Part shown: piece after piece, positions 1-13,900 of the stretch | Layout: every line of letters starts with the position of its first letter | How positions within the stretch are numbered: the first letter of the stretch is position 1 | Assembly (NCBI GenBank): GCA_021234535.1 | Contig: CM037832.1 | Coordinates: 7,537,135-7,601,134, forward strand | Length of the DNA stretch: 64,000 bases | Origin: Stichopus chloronotus | Lineage: Eukaryota; Echinodermata; Holothuroidea; Aspidochirotida; Stichopodidae | Direction: 5' to 3' | Program-made: the position numbers and the translations under genes | Notes under the pieces: generated by a model | The model's database searches: none | Told to the model about the DNA's origin: nothing | The model's input: the letters and a program-made list of their open reading frames with translations, nothing else

Positions 1-3000
1 GAGCCCCCATAACTCAAGGGAAAAAAATTTATGTACACAAGAAGGAGTGCGAATTGACAGTGACTGTAAAAAGAGCTTCTACACTTAAGGCATTAAAGTA
101 CAAAAAAAAAATTTAAAGCGGTATTGTCCTATCATTGCAAACGGCTGACGTATCACTTCTAACGATTCAGATCAGAAAAGATGGGGGCCACATTCGTAAC
201 TTACAATAAACAGCACTATAAACATCTTGTGAACTGCCGTCTAAGTGCACTTGGACATTTGATCATTACAGATTATTATTTGCAATAAACCAGCCGTAAT
301 ATGTGGCGACTATCAATTACTAATTAGTCTCAGAGAGTGTATTTTGGCCATAATTTATGGTTGCTCCGTCGGTGGTCTCATTCCATGTTTGTCGAAATTT
401 ATAGGGTCTACATTAAAATGTCAACACTACGATACATTGATTTGAAGCATCTAGGTAAGAACAGATACTTCTGCATTAATTAGGATTTTTGTACGTAGAC
501 TGAAGTTCTTTAACCTACTTTGTACAAGTGTCCAAATTCAAATTTATGAGATGCACCGATGTTAAAAACATTAAAGGTCAAAGGAGATCAGACATCCTAC
601 TGGTATGCAGAATACAGTTATACAAATATACTGCACAACTATAAACACCCGGAAATTTGGAATGGAAGGCAAATTATTATCAATCCAGTTTAATTCCTGC
701 TTGCATGAATGATGATAATAAAACTAGATTTTGTGCTTACTTTGATGCAAGTATGTAGCAAATTAAGACAGGAATGCTCAGAAATTCGAAGCTGCATGCA
801 GGTCCTAATCCCAGTGAAAAAAAAGAGACTTACAGTACATTTCAAGGTCGGCAAAAGTTTTCAGAAGGGCTGATAAATTGATCGTTACATGTAAGGACAG
901 CTAGGGGCAAATTTGTGGGATTCACCCGTATATATGCAGCGGCATTCGCTTCAGTACATGTTGCATCTACTGTACATAAGCCTATTATGACAATGACAAA
1001 AAGAGGTTTTGTAGGAATATATAACAAATATACAGTAAATTACAGCAGATGTAGCACACTCAATCCATCACAACCAAACAGCATGACCAAAACACTCCAC
1101 CGTGTGCTGCAACTCGATGTACTCGATACATCCAAATTAGTTGTGCAGTAAACTATCGAATTAGTGATGAAGTAAAGCATGAAATATGAGACTGAATGTG
1201 ATGGATAGGTACATCTTTTACTGTTGTCAAGAGTCATAAGTAGGCCTATAAGACTCCATCAGTCGATCGTGACTGTCACGTTGATCAGTTACCACTGATA
1301 CTGTAGAGCAAATGGTACACAAGAGGATTAAAGTATAGTTCCCAGCTGACTCATTCTCTTCCTAAAGATATTCTAACAGTCACTAAGGATGGGTCACGTA
1401 AAACCTATGGCCGTTAGCACCCAATTTTAGTCTTGATTGATGCAGTCTGCAAGAGATTTTCAAGACAGTTTGATGGGCACACTTTGAAATGGGCCACTAT
1501 TAACTGATTTTCAGCACTATGACAAGCAAGTTAATATTCCCTTAAACTCAGTGGTCATGTGGGTCTGCACATCCAAGCATATTGCATAAGTGTGACTTCA
1601 ATCCTAATGGGTTAATTTTTTTTTTTTTTCACACAGTAGAACGGAGTACTGTGCAAGTTTGCGTGATTCATCGATAAGATCAAGGGTAACCCCGGCATCC
1701 GGGTATCCACACAGACTGCATGTATGACCCAGAGCCAAAATAACTACCCGATTCCTTCATGAAGAAAAAACACACGATGGCTATGTGAACACACGTACTG
1801 TGTTAGATTGCCCAAGTTTCGCCTGCTATGTACACAGCAAATAGGACGGAATTTTCTTCTCTTTTCTCAAAGAAAATAGTGTACCTATTCACAGGTGTAT
1901 AGGCATGTGTATATAGTGAACGTACTAGTTAGATCCCTCCACACACATGTGATATGTGCTATACTGTGGAAATGTTAATGATTAAGCCCCCATTTTGGTC
2001 GTGTACCCGACGGGTATGAGAGAGAATTACCCGACTCCGATTTTTAGGAATCGATGGAAAGACTAGTTTTAATATGTCGATTGCAGAAGTCTGAAGTTAC
2101 TGTAGCCCTGTAAGCCTTGTGGCACAGTAATCATCCTTTGCATTTTCTGGCTTTTCTGTTGGATAATTTGAGTCTTTGAGGCTGCAGTTCTCAGGAATTT
2201 ATTACGTACATCAATGAAAACTACAAAAGACAATTAGCTGATCTGAAACAGATCTGTCGCTGCTACAGAAGCAAGTGGAATTATAGCCTAAATGATTCTT
2301 TTTTTTTGTGTAGACCAGGAAGAAAGATAAAAAAATTCTAATCAGAGTTTCAATTATGACTTTGTGTCATGTAGGTCTATTCGGCCCTTGTTGCATTATG
2401 CACTTTAAGAGTAGAAGGTATGGCATACCCCAAAAGTAATTTAGATCAACTCATTGAACTCACGTACTGCACCTTATGTGCAATAGTTGCAGAAAAAAAT
2501 GAAACCAAAGCAGCTAAAGTACATGTGAACAACCAAATTTAATGAATGATGCAAGCAATGAGGAAAATCATTAAATCAAGGGTGCAGTTTCATTACAGAT
2601 TAAAACAAAATTCATTGGTTTAGATCTACAGGCCTTCAGGAGTCTCCTAGGAGACACACGTTTCAAAAACACTGCACTAATACTTATGATGATCAAAAAT
2701 AAAAAAAACTGCACAGCCTCAATTTATCAACTTATGTTTCTTTGCAATACCCTGCAACAGCTATAATACTCACTTTGAACCTGGAAAAATTGCACAGGAT
2801 TCATTCTAATATAATCATAGTACATTTACACAATACTTATTAAACTACAATTCAGATCATAATTATTTTTTCTTCAAGATAAATGAATGACCCATAACTT
2901 AAATGAGTATATGTTAAGTCTTGTAGAATTTGCTGCATTTCTGACTTACACTTCACTGAAACTTGAACCTGGCAGTAAGGTTGATGGATCCATGCAGCTT

Positions 3001-5830
3001 GGCAAATGTTTGACAATGAAGGAAAGATAACATAACATAACAAGTTTAAGGGCAAAGGAGGGCAAAAGCCCCATGAGATATGCCCCATAAGATAGGCCAT
3101 AAGCCTATTCTTAAGTTATTGCCTCTATCGTGAAGTATATTTATTTCTCAAAAATCATTACCAAATCATCATTTGCAAAAAAATTATTAACTGAAAATCA
3201 TGACAAAACTACATTCTTTGGTAACAATAGCCTGTAGTTTAGTAGAAACCTCAAACGTAATTCAGTGGTTACACGTAGGTACACTAAGTGAGTAGCCTAG
3301 TATTTTTTAGTAAGTTCGTATTTATGACAAACTTAGGCTAACGTATTAATTGCAAAGATGCTGAGGCGTACATAATAAAATGGGAAAATTTAGAAAGATA
3401 CGAAAACTTGGTAGCCTACCTTTACCTTAGAATTCGTGATATATAACAGAACAATAATCTCGCATTTATACCTTTTGGGAAGACATTCAGTCACAACCGC
3501 GACGCTTCTCTCTATCCCTGTAATTATTCTGCGCTGTGGGAATTTCTTGAACAAATCACAAGCAAGAAAAGTGATAAATAGAACCTCGCGAAAATTTCAA
3601 CACCACAATGTTTAATGAGCTATAGACTGAAAACGAGTCTTTGTAATAACCAGCAGTTTTATCCCCTCGCTTAGGACAAAACTCCAAGTTGCTGAAGCGA
3701 CAAGTCAGCTGGACGTCTATTTGTGCAATAATTCCAGATAACTTCGCCTGTTTCACGCTGGGTTCGCCACCAAACTACCCTGCTATAAGCCGTCGTATAT
3801 TAAAGTGCGAAATTATTGACTCACCAGTTTTTATGCTGTTTCTACCCCGGTGACTTCCCGCGGACCGAGCCCATTCGTTGTTCTCCCGCAGTGCGCCCCA
3901 GGTAATCAGGATATAACCCGGCAAAAACAGATCCAAATCTTGTCAGTTGCCTGCCTTGTAAATTGCTCGTCGCTGCAGGGTTCTGCGCTGTGGGAGACCA
4001 CTTCATTTTCCTTCTCTATTCTTTTTCAGTTCTTTTCCGCGGCCTATTCCCCAGGCACCTGCTTAGCTTTAGAGGGATTTGTGACAGCGATGAGTATTCT
4101 CTCAATGTGGAAACAAAGTGATTACCTTGATTGCGCAACTCCCAAGGGCAGCTCACGTTTCTTGTATAGCGCCATCTTTTGAACAAATTGCTCCTGGGGC
4201 CCAATACAAGGGGAAAGTCGTTTTCGGCAAGGATATCTAAAAAATTGATAAGGATGTTTTTCTTATCGAACAGATGATGTTCTTGTACGCTTTTGCGATC
4301 AGCGAAAAAAAGAATTTTGCCATCAGATATCTTCAGTTTTCTGGGCAACTTTGACATCTCATTTGTCATAACGACAAGAAAGTTTTTATCCCACTGCGTT
4401 AGAGGGATATCCTTGTTTGTAACATCAATATTCATATATATATATCTAGTTTTACTATGGAATTGGCTAACAACATCATTACCAATAATTGCTAGGAAGT
4501 TAAATTCAAGTTAAATCTATTTTAGAAGTCATATATTATGAGCCATTAAATTGCCCATTTAGGTAAAGTTTTCCAGTTTATGTTGTCTTTTTGTATTGCA
4601 TTAGTGACTAGACTAATTTCAATATTGAGAAGGAATTTCTGTGAGTATGTGTGATAACAACAAATACATCTTTGGGACAAGTGTTGTCTTCTTCTGCCAT
4701 TCATATACGCATTTTGTTTTCTCCCGGTCTCCACAAGCTCGATATAGGTTTCGGGTGCATTAGGTGTGAAGTTTGTGTGACGGTTACTGCACCTTGTCTT
4801 GCCAGCAGTTTATTCAAACGATTTCAGAATACAACTGCATCTTATTCTCAACAATTTAAGAAAAAAATGTTTACTCTTTTCGCAATAGAAGCCAGATTAT
4901 TGACCACACAACATTTTACACTGTTTGTAAAGGAAATTGACCTACTTCACAGCTGTGAGCATACCATACACTTGAATAGAACAAAGACAGCACGGCCAGA
5001 AACTTATGGAAATGATGGCGTGCTTCGTATTTAAGAAAATATGACGCTTAATCTGATAGAGCGTTTTCAAGTGTCGATCATTTGTTTTGTGTCGCTGTAA
5101 TCGGATTCTCTTTTTTTTAACTACTTTCTTTTTTCTTCAAGTCTCAATAGACAGACCAAGTATGGAGGATCGAAAAAAAAAGAAAGAAAGACGCAGGAAG
5201 CAAAATGTTCCAAACAATATTAACTTTACTCTGGAGTGCCCTATAGAAATGGGACACAGGAAATTTTATGACATTTTCAAATGAGTTTCTGCGTAAGATC
5301 TTCAAAAGTCACTGGCCTAACCTTTTTAATTATAACCCCGAAGCAAAATGAAGAATCTCTTGATGATTTTGAAGCTCAGCGAGAGATTAATCTTTCTTTT
5401 AAACCATTAAATATACTGAGAATGTTTGAGAAAAACTTCGCAAGGTGACGTTCCGCCAGTTCTTTTCAGATTTCAAGGGTTGTTGAGCATTCAGATAAAT
5501 GTGAAGCATGTTGAAACAAAATTACAAAATGTCTAGCATCCAAAGGATCATGCAATGGTAACAAAGGTAAAATGACAGATTGATAAAAAAAAAAATTGTT
5601 GCAATTGATAGATCCTTTGTGTCCTGTATAGATTCGGAATTGCAGAAAATATTTAAAGGAAAACAAGGACACACAGATTCGTAGATTAATAAATAAAATG
5701 CACTGAACACGTGTTACTGGTAAAAAGGCAACATTGCACATCAAGTTCATTTCCTTTGCATAAAAGAGAAACACTAAGCCGTTGGATTGTCTACGGCGGA
5801 TATTATGTGACATGCGAGATGTAAAGGTAT
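1..5830. other. Spacer with no supported gene
   Basis: I see no conserved protein, RNA gene or recognisable transposon here. The open frames present (for example 4,016-4,435 on the minus strand) are isolated, have no recognisable domain and lack convincing splice context. The stretch around 3,480-4,180 is richer in G, C and CpG than its surroundings. It contains a good minus-strand splice donor (reverse complement of 3,820-3,826) after a possible non-coding exon, so the 5' end of a gene lying to the left of the window is possible but unproven. Confidence 0.5.
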
Positions 5831-5841
5831 TATGTTAGAAC

Positions 5842-5961
5842 AACTTGTTATCTCGACAAAATTTTGCAAATTGTCGAGTTGTCGACTTAGACTAAGTCGG
5901 AGTTGTTGACTTAGTAAGGCGGAAACTCGACAATTTGCAAAATTTTCCGAGATAGCAAGTT
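5842..5961. repeat. Long imperfect palindrome (38-bp arms)
   Basis: Arms 5,842-5,880 and 5,924-5,961 are inverted copies of each other with only a few mismatches. They flank a 43-bp loop that itself contains the smaller palindrome around 'gacttagactaagtc'. A third, weaker copy of the arm follows at about 5,968-6,005. The arms are built from 'tctcg', 'aaaattttgcaaattgtcgag' pieces and similar words. It could be the core of a foldback element or a recombination-prone hairpin. No coding potential is evident. Confidence 0.85.
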
Positions 5962-6420
5962 ATTTGTAACTCGGTATCTCGATAATTTGCAAAATCTCTC
6001 CGAGATGCTGAGTTAGCCTAAGTCATTAACTCGATATCTAGCATGTCCCCATATGACCGCCATAATGGTCATAATGCCACATACACCAATTAGGGCATCC
6101 CAGACGGAAATGTGCACAACCTGTATTGTTTATGCTTGATAATTTACATAAAGCTGTCTATTGAAGTCTCAGTTTGATGTAGTGCCTAGTGGACTCTGAT
6201 AGGAATATGTGTTGACCGAAGTACATGACCATTGCTAGCCATCGGACGCATTTTCCGCAATTTTTATGGATTCTATAACAACACCCATGGTCAAGCGTAG
6301 CTACTTTTCCGGGCAGGGGAAACCTAAATTTCCGATTTTTGTTTTCTTGTGAGTATTTACTACATTAGGGGATCTCCCGTATCCCGCAATGTGAAGTTAC
6401 ATACATGGTTTACACGTAAC

Positions 6421-6895
6421 TAGTGGCGTAGACAGGCCATTTTGATTGGGGGGACAAACTTCAGAACTTCCCGAAGAGTAAATGATGCAGGATGAATCAT
6501 ACATGATTTTTGTATCATCTCAACCCATCTGATATGTATTACCATTTTGCATCCTTTCATTTTTGTATCATGCAGGCATGAGATTCCTATTTCAAGGCTG
6601 GTTACATGCAGGTTGGAACACCCTGGAAGTGCCGTTTCCGGCCATCTGAAGGGTTTGAAAAGCGAACAAATTTCTTTTCTCCTCCGCGCCAACCGACGGT
6701 GGCGCTCCGCTAAGATAGTGACGGCACTCAGCCGACTTCAGTACTTTCTATGATGGGTGCAGGTATCAAAGAAAGTCAATTTTGCACCATTATTGCCCGA
6801 CTGGAAAAAAAAGAAAGGCAAACATGATCCTTTTTAGGCAAATTTTCCTCCCCCCCCCGCCCCATATAAGCCTCTGCTCATGCCACGTAGGCCTG
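6421..6895. mobile_element. Possible non-autonomous hAT-like fragment
   Basis: The segment starts with 'agtggcgtagacaggcc' and a G-rich stretch, and ends with a C-rich run followed by 'ctctgctcatgccacgtagg'. 'GTGGCGTAGxCAGG' followed by a G-run is a common terminus of animal hAT-type elements. The two ends share words but do not form a clean long inverted repeat, and I could not fix a target-site duplication. The middle contains 'caaccgacggtgg', also seen near 44,786. Confidence 0.35.
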
Positions 6896-7562
6896 TCTGT
6901 GGACTGACTGATTTGAAATCATGTCTAAAGCCTTGGTAGGGCAACACCGATCCCCTAATATCCCTCCCCCAGGATGGCGGCTCAAAATAGGGACGATGAG
7001 TCCTTTTTTCCCTTTACCAAAAACCTGACTAAGCCCTTGCCACGGGGATTGGAGCCAGGGGTTTTAGCTCCCCACCCCCACCCCCCACCCCCAAAAAAAG
7101 TCGTCTAGTCTATAAAAAGAATTAGACAAATGATTTGTATAAACTATCGCCTGGTGAGGACCATGGTGTAGGCCTAATAATGGTCAAGAACTGGTGTGGC
7201 TGATGGGCCCACGTGCAGTACAATGGCAACTAGCATGTGGACCCCACTCATTGATCCAACAATGAAGAAAATACATTTTGAAATGCCGGGGTGGGAATTC
7301 GTGGGACCCTGAATACTACTTGACGAAACGAGGCATCGATGTCCACTGCCAATCCAATATTGACAAATACCATGCAAGCAATTTCTGCTAGCCTAGTGAA
7401 GAATACTATAGGCTACTCATTATTTATAGTTTTGAATTTTACTGTCTTAAGTTTCAAAACTTCTTCAACATTTTGATTCATAATTTAAGTTTTCGGCACT
7501 TCTGATGTTGTGAACCTCCTTGACATGCATGGGGAAGGAGGGCTATCATCATCATGCAACAG

Positions 7563-7640
7563 CCAGGCCCGTAGCCAAGGGGGTTCGAAGGGGGGGGATC
7601 GCACGACCCCCCCTGCCTAAACCATTTTTTTTTAAATGGA
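7563..7640 (+). mobile_element. Probable 5' end of a hAT transposon
   Basis: 'caggcccgtagccaaggggg' followed by alternating G-rich and C-rich tracts resembles the termini of hAT elements common in marine invertebrate genomes. It lies upstream of, and in the same orientation as, the decayed hAT transposase at 7,920-8,820, so the two probably belong to one element. The matching 3' terminus was not found. Confidence 0.45.
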
Positions 7641-7771
7641 GTATTGGCGTTTTCCAGGGCAGATTTTCAATTTGCACAAAATGCACCAAAATGCATATTA
7701 TTTATCACTTTTCAACGACAGTGGGTGCCACCAGAACCATTGAGTACAATATCGACACATATATATCGACA

Positions 7772-7880
<109 letters not shown>

Positions 7881-7919
7881 TCTGACTCACTATGAAGCAC
7901 TTTGAAGTGATTTAGAAAC

Positions 7920-8822
7920 AGAGTTTCACCGCCGCATATATGAACATTTTACGAGGATGGCTTCTAAAGTAAGTGTGGATGTATGCTGATCAGGTGGGAT
8001 ATCGCGATGTCGTAACACTATACCACTGCACCAGACCCAGAGACTAACTACCGTCAAAATGTAGCCATCCCGTTTTTGAACCACATCCAGTCTGACCTGG
8101 AGCAACAGTTCAGTGGTAAGTGCAAGTTGAATTGTGTGCATATGTTGGAAATTTACCCGACAATTGAATCACTGTATAGGCGTTATCTGAAAGTTTTCTG
8201 ATGAACAAACTCCTTCTGAAGATAATGCGCGGCTTGATAATCATTATAATGACAATGACACCAATGTGTTTTGTAAAACAGTTTTCAGTAACTCCATCGT
8301 TATGGAAATTTTGTCCTGCTATGTGAGTCATTTCTTCCATTTTTATTTTTCTAATTCACTGAACATGTGTTTCCCCTCTCTGTTAGGCTTCTTCGGTGTT
8401 GTAGAGAAAATCCAGTTTCTTGTTCCATCAGTTCTGTGCATTTTGAGTAATACCCCAGATGCGTCAGAGCTGGCTCAGTTCTATAAGCAACATCTGCCCA
8501 GTTCCGAATTACTTCAAAGTGATGTCAGGATGTGGCGTACTTTTAACATAGGCTTCGATCTTGTGGACCGCGCAAAGACATTAATCAGGAGCTTGAAACT
8601 CTATGATAGACAGCTGTATACAAATGTACATGAACTGCTGGGCATCGGAGCAACCATGCCAGTAACAAGCTCAGAGTGTGAAAGCAGTTTCAGCGTGATG
8701 CGAAGATTACGTACCTCGGGGCTTCCATTACAAAGCCTCGTCTCTCTGCTCTTGCCATGACGCACGTACATTATGATATGAACATTGACATTGATATTGA
8801 ACATTGTTGATCACGTGTTTTT
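7920..8822 (+). pseudogene. Decayed hAT transposase (DUF4371/hAT-dimer type)
   Basis: Three pieces of a hAT transposase remain, in different frames. At about 7,922-7,975 '[15 protein letters not shown]' can be read. At about 8,030-8,112 'NYRQNVAIPFLNHIQSDLEQ' follows in another frame. At 8,390-8,715 the C-terminal region contains the hAT dimerisation motif 'PVTSSECESSFSVMRRLRT'. The family's usual continuation ('RLSALAMTHVHYDMNID') is out of frame by one indel near 8,720 and ends at 8,809-8,811. Frameshifts and an in-frame stop near 8,060 show the copy is dead. The zinc finger and the catalytic core between the pieces were not found. Confidence 0.85.
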
Positions 8823-10161
8823 TCCTTCATTAGCACCATTTTCAAGTTTACCAACTCTCATCGCACTTTTTTAAGAAGTCAAACGTTTCACCTCAGTTCA
8901 CACTGAGATGTTTTTTGAGTTGAACCCAAAATCTAGCAGTTTCCTCGTCAACAGCAAATGGTTACTCAAAACCATACGTGACGCGGCATGTCTTATCATA
9001 GAAATTGATACAACGGAGAACGCTGATTCTCTAAGCAATGCATACAAAGGGCGCTTTGATTGAAGTTCTGAACAGCAGAGTCTGTCAAGTTCCCTTAGCT
9101 TTCATTGAGTTGAACCTAAAAAACCATCATGAATAGCCTGGACTAAACTGCATTTGCTTACTACCTTTTGCTCCAACTGGCTATTTTAGTGCTGGCAGCA
9201 GACACCAAAAAGTCTCTGAGAGGTTTCCAACAGCAAAAAAAAAAAAAAAGCAAAAGAGGAAAAAAAAATTGTTGTGTACAATCAGGCGTTTAAATCAAAG
9301 TTCAACTGCTACGTAATTTGCATTTGAATAAAACAAAAACAGCATACTTCCTACAAGACAAGTTCGGAAGGCCGTACTACCATTTCGAGAGAGTTTAGTC
9401 AGAAAAGTTTAACATACCCTGCCAAGTCTCAATTCTTATGTTAGCCTGCTGGAGTCCTGGTAAAGTTTGTTTCCAGTGTGGTAATTCGTATTAAAGAATT
9501 ACTTATAAGGATTATCAATTCGCAATAACGAGTTGATTCGTGGGAGATATGCAGGTTTGAACTGAGGACGAATTAGCACAGTGAAAACACCTCCTTTACA
9601 AAGTCCACCCTAAACGTGTAACAAAGAACGGGTTTCGCGCAGAGTGACGTCGATCTACAGATCAATTACATTTCTATGGTTATGTGCTTCGGCCAACTAC
9701 GTAAAAAGTCTTCACTTTAGATCTTGATCCATAGACCCAGCGCTAGCACGTAAAGGAAGATTAGAAAGGCCACTGAGAGTCGTTTTACGTAAGTCCAACA
9801 ACAGAGATCACATAACATGCTGATATATTTCTTCCCCCGAAATTAAACGTGAAATCACTAAAACTGAATCGTAACAGTCTTAAGATAAGACCGTGTTTAG
9901 AGAGGTCATATTAAGTTAAACCATTGGCTAGGACCACAGTAAGAAACTTTTCGACTTAGGCTAGGCCTAGGCTGTTTACCTGGTAATACATCGTGAAATA
10001 ACCTAATTTAGGCCTAAGGTCGGGCGCTGAATGAAGCCTAAGGTTTAACCTAGGCCTAGGCTGTAGAATTAGCAGTAGGAATATTAATTATTAGGCACAG
10101 GACTATAGTAGTTAGGACTTACTTCACATGTTGAGCGTAATGTTAGGCCCATCCACCGGGG
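8823..10161. other. Spacer upstream of CIAPIN1
   Basis: No gene is recognised. There is a poly(A)-rich patch near 9,235-9,270 and a cluster of 'taggcctaggc' words near 9,960-10,070, which recur in this genome. Hidden non-coding first exons of CIAPIN1 could lie here or further downstream. Confidence 0.5.
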
Positions 10162-10162
10162 C

Positions 10163-10419
10163 TTAAAGGCTGTATTGCATCACACTAAGCTATATTTTTA
10201 CCGCCCTGAAAGGAAAATTCCCAACTGGTTCTAAGTTACAGTACTCTTAGATTGCCAGCAAATTCGAAAGATGCAGAGCAGCTCGTATTACACTGCGCAC
10301 ACAGGGATCCATTGTTTTGATTACACATGTGGAGGAATGTAAGGCAGGCTGAGGGAGGGACTAGAGGTAGGTGGTTGGGAGAATTTAAACTGTCTGGGGT
10401 GATGCATTACAGCCTTTAA
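10163..10419. mobile_element. TTAA-bounded MITE, copy 1
   Basis: This element of about 257 bp starts TTAA-AGGCTGTATTGCATCAC and ends with the inverted match GTGATGCATTACAGCCT-TTAA, giving a terminal inverted repeat of about 20 bp with one mismatch. TTAA at both edges is what piggyBac-type insertion leaves. Two relatives lie at 22,295-22,549 and 46,298-46,551. This copy is 0.6 kb upstream of the CIAPIN1 start codon. There is no coding capacity. Confidence 0.85.
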
Positions 10420-10998
10420 GTTCTAGGCTAGTGGGTGTCTCACTCTCAGTCTGCGTTCCATGCACCACAATCTGAAGATCTGCATGATTGGGAGCGCTCT
10501 TAACCTGCACAACAGCAAAAAGGCTTCCATGTACTAAGGGACCGTGAAATTGGGTGGGAGAGACACTCAGACTTTGTCAGAGTCAAGAACCTCACACACT
10601 GATGGTCAGGAGTGAACTGTTTTATTCTGCAATTATTTTCTTCCCTGCAGGTGCTAGCTGCTATTAATAAGTTAAAGAGTTTTGCATTTTTATCTCCTGG
10701 CCCTTAGGTCTAGCTTACTAGAATGGCAATACAGTGGTAGAGAAGGCCCTATTCTTGTGCAACGAAGTTGACATAAATATCTGTTTGATACAAAGTCCAT
10801 TATTGTCTCAAATGACAAAAGTGTATGTTAAACATGTATGAGTTATCATGAATAATTATATAATGAATAATCTTCAAAGTTTACGTTTTCTGGTACAGAC
10901 GACTTCATAATCATTAGTCTAGTTGTCACATACTGACTTTGTAATGAATGCGTATTATCGTCTTTTTTTTCCTTTCTTGGACACGAATAGATATCACA

Positions 10999-13900
10999 AT
11001 GGCACTAAATGTGGTAGCAGGAGATATTGTACTTCTTGTTTGGTGTGAAGGCCAATCCCCTGAAAGAGTCAAAGAACTAGTGGAGAGACTTCAAGAGAAA
11101 GTTGGATCAAATGGCCAAGTGAAGGTAGAAAATGCAGAAATGTTGAAACGTTGTAAGTACTCTCATGTGTGTACGTGCTGTAGAATGCTCTCCTTGGACT
11201 GAATGTTCCTTTTACAGATTGTGTTATGTGCCTCTATTGATAGATAGCAAAGATGGGAGCCAAAAGAACACTTCACACTAGTTTCTGGTAACTGCGTTCA
11301 ATAATTTAAATTGCGAAGTTCAGTACAGGAGCTTTGTTTCATTTATGAATGAACACCACGTACAAGGTGAAAAACACCACGTCCAAGGTGAAATGCTTTT
11401 CATTGTTCAATTCAAAGTCCTACCCTACAGATATCCGAAAACATAATGCATTTTGTTCCAAATTGGAAAACAGAGTTTTCTGTTAAACAAAAGTTCAGCT
11501 GAATGTTCTGCTATTTATTTATGCAGAAAGTTACACAATGACAATGCATGTGTGTTAATAGTCTCTCTCTTTGGAAATATTTATTGCTGATATGAAAATT
11601 TCATTGTGTTGCGGGAGAAGGCTATTCACTTTGTTTTTCAGTTTTGCATAAACATAAATGTAATACTGTGTGATGCTGTTGATAGTCCCTCCAGTTTATG
11701 TTCATTTCTTCTTTCATGCTGCTTTCTTTCAGCCGCCCATCCTTCATCCAGCGTTGATATCACCCTCCTTGGTGCTGTCAGTCCCATGTTGAATGTTCAC
11801 GACGAGGAGATGCTAGGTGAAGTTGTCCGAGTGTTACGGCCCAGTGGCAGGCTCCACATCAAAGAGCCGACAGTGAGCACAGGTAAGTGATAAAAATCAG
11901 CTAACCCAAGTGGCATGTAAAGTCATTCACAAGAATTGAAGAAGCCTTGCCTCTAACAGCATGGTGTACTTTAGTTGTCTGACTTTTGGCTTCAGCTGTT
12001 TAAATTCCTGTTATTACGAAGCAGGGACTATGTTGTTGTGTAAGTCTGTGGTAGCAATACGTTCAACAATAGAGAAAAACAAAAAAAAAAATCACTCGTG
12101 GCAAGAGCAGTTTGGAGCGGGGATCGAGTCTGTGACACAAACATCACAGATTTGCTGCTTTGGAGTCACAGAATGAGCCACTTGGTACTTAAATGATTAC
12201 TTGGGGCTAAAGAAATATACAAAGATAAGCACCCAGGTGGCACGCAAAAAAAAAAGACACTGCTGGAATTATTCCTAAATTTTTGTTGATTTGTTGGAGA
12301 CGGTACCGGTACCGAGAATTTCTCTCGTTACTGCGGAGTATTCACAAGTACTTGAACTCGCATAAAAGATTTTTCATCCGGTACTTTGAGAACCGGTACT
12401 GCAAATACCAGCCCTGACTTGGGTACCGGGATACCGTCCCACCCCTACTTGTGACCCAATTTAAGAAGAGTGTCATAAATTTCAGGAACTTCAAAAATGT
12501 TACGCATGATTGTTAGATTTGTTGTGCAGCAGTATTCCCATTGCATGTCTTGACATGAATGTCATTTGTATTTACTTCTTTGATTTCTTTTGTTTTTTTC
12601 TTTAGCCAATGGATCAGGTTTAAGAACTAAAGAGAAGTTCATTTCTGTTCTCACATTGTCTGGCTTTGTGAATATTTCAGAGGTAAGTTTCCCGATTTTA
12701 TTCTTGTTTGGCCCTCTACTTTTCATAGCGTCACCATGATTTTGCATTACAATCATAACCACATTTGCTCTCTTCCATTTTCCAGGGCACGGTTGAGAAA
12801 CTCAGCTCAGAAGAGGAAGAAACGATATCAAAATACCACAAAACTGACAAAAATAAACTTCAGCTTGTGACTGTCTCTTGTTCCAAACCGAATTATGAGG
12901 TTGGATCAAGCTCTTCATTATCACTCAGACTTCCAAAGCAGCCCAAACTCGGTAAAGATCTTTCTTTCGATTTTACCCCCTGGATTGCCATGCCCCCCCC
13001 CATCCCTATCCCTAGCCCACTCACAGTATTCTCACATACTGTATCCCCTGCTACCACTAGCAGTGAATTGTCACCCTTTTAGCAGCATTATGTACAAGAA
13101 CGCTTTAGCATTATAAGCTGCCTATGGCAGACTCACTTTGCATCTGCTTCTAGCACTAAGAGAAAATTGTGACCCTTTTACAACTGATGCAGTTTGCTGG
13201 AATGACTCAGCATTATCAGTAGGTCTACTGTACGGCTTGTGTTTGCTCATAACACTGAAACTTGCCACACTTCCAGAAGTGTATTAGCTAGTGAATGACT
13301 CAGCATTTTCAGCAGTGTATGGGAACATCAGTTTACATCTGCTCCTTTCAGGACAGAAAAAAAATATGCCAATTCCTTTCAGCAGTGGTTAAGTCTTAAA
13401 ATAGAGAAAATTCACTCCTATCTACCTCATGCTAGCACACAAGTAGTGTGCCCTGAAAACTTTGGAAGCCTATACATGCAAGTCTTTGCTGAAAAAAACA
13501 AAAGGTCCACCTTTTAATTGTGATGAGAGTTTAACAGACCACTGGTTGATGTTGAGCCAAAGAAGTCAAAAGACACAATAATATCCTCAACTGGTGGAAA
13601 TATCAGATTTCTGCTACCATTGCTGCCGTCCAATCTGCAAATTGTTTTTGGTCCTTAGAAGATGGCAGCAGTATCTTTTCAAATGTGTTAAACATTCCTT
13701 CTTTAGAGAAAAGAGGAAATTTTAATCATAGTGCAGAGACCCTGTTTGTACATGCAAACATTGTAAAATTGCAGTGTTTGGAGCAATGTATAAATGGCTG
13801 TCTGTAGCTACAGAAAGTCATTTTGTTTTATCATATTAGATAGATTTCATCACAGCAGTAGTAATCTGTATTCTCGTAGTTTGTACCACAACAGATCGTT

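Noticed and set aside
4016..4435. 139-codon open frame on the minus strand
   Set aside because: No recognisable domain, no supporting splice sites and no neighbouring exons. An open frame of this length is expected by chance in a window this size.
5087..5284. Lys/Arg-rich frame after a pyrimidine tract and 'ag'
   Set aside because: Low-complexity composition, no homologous domain recognised and no partner exons.
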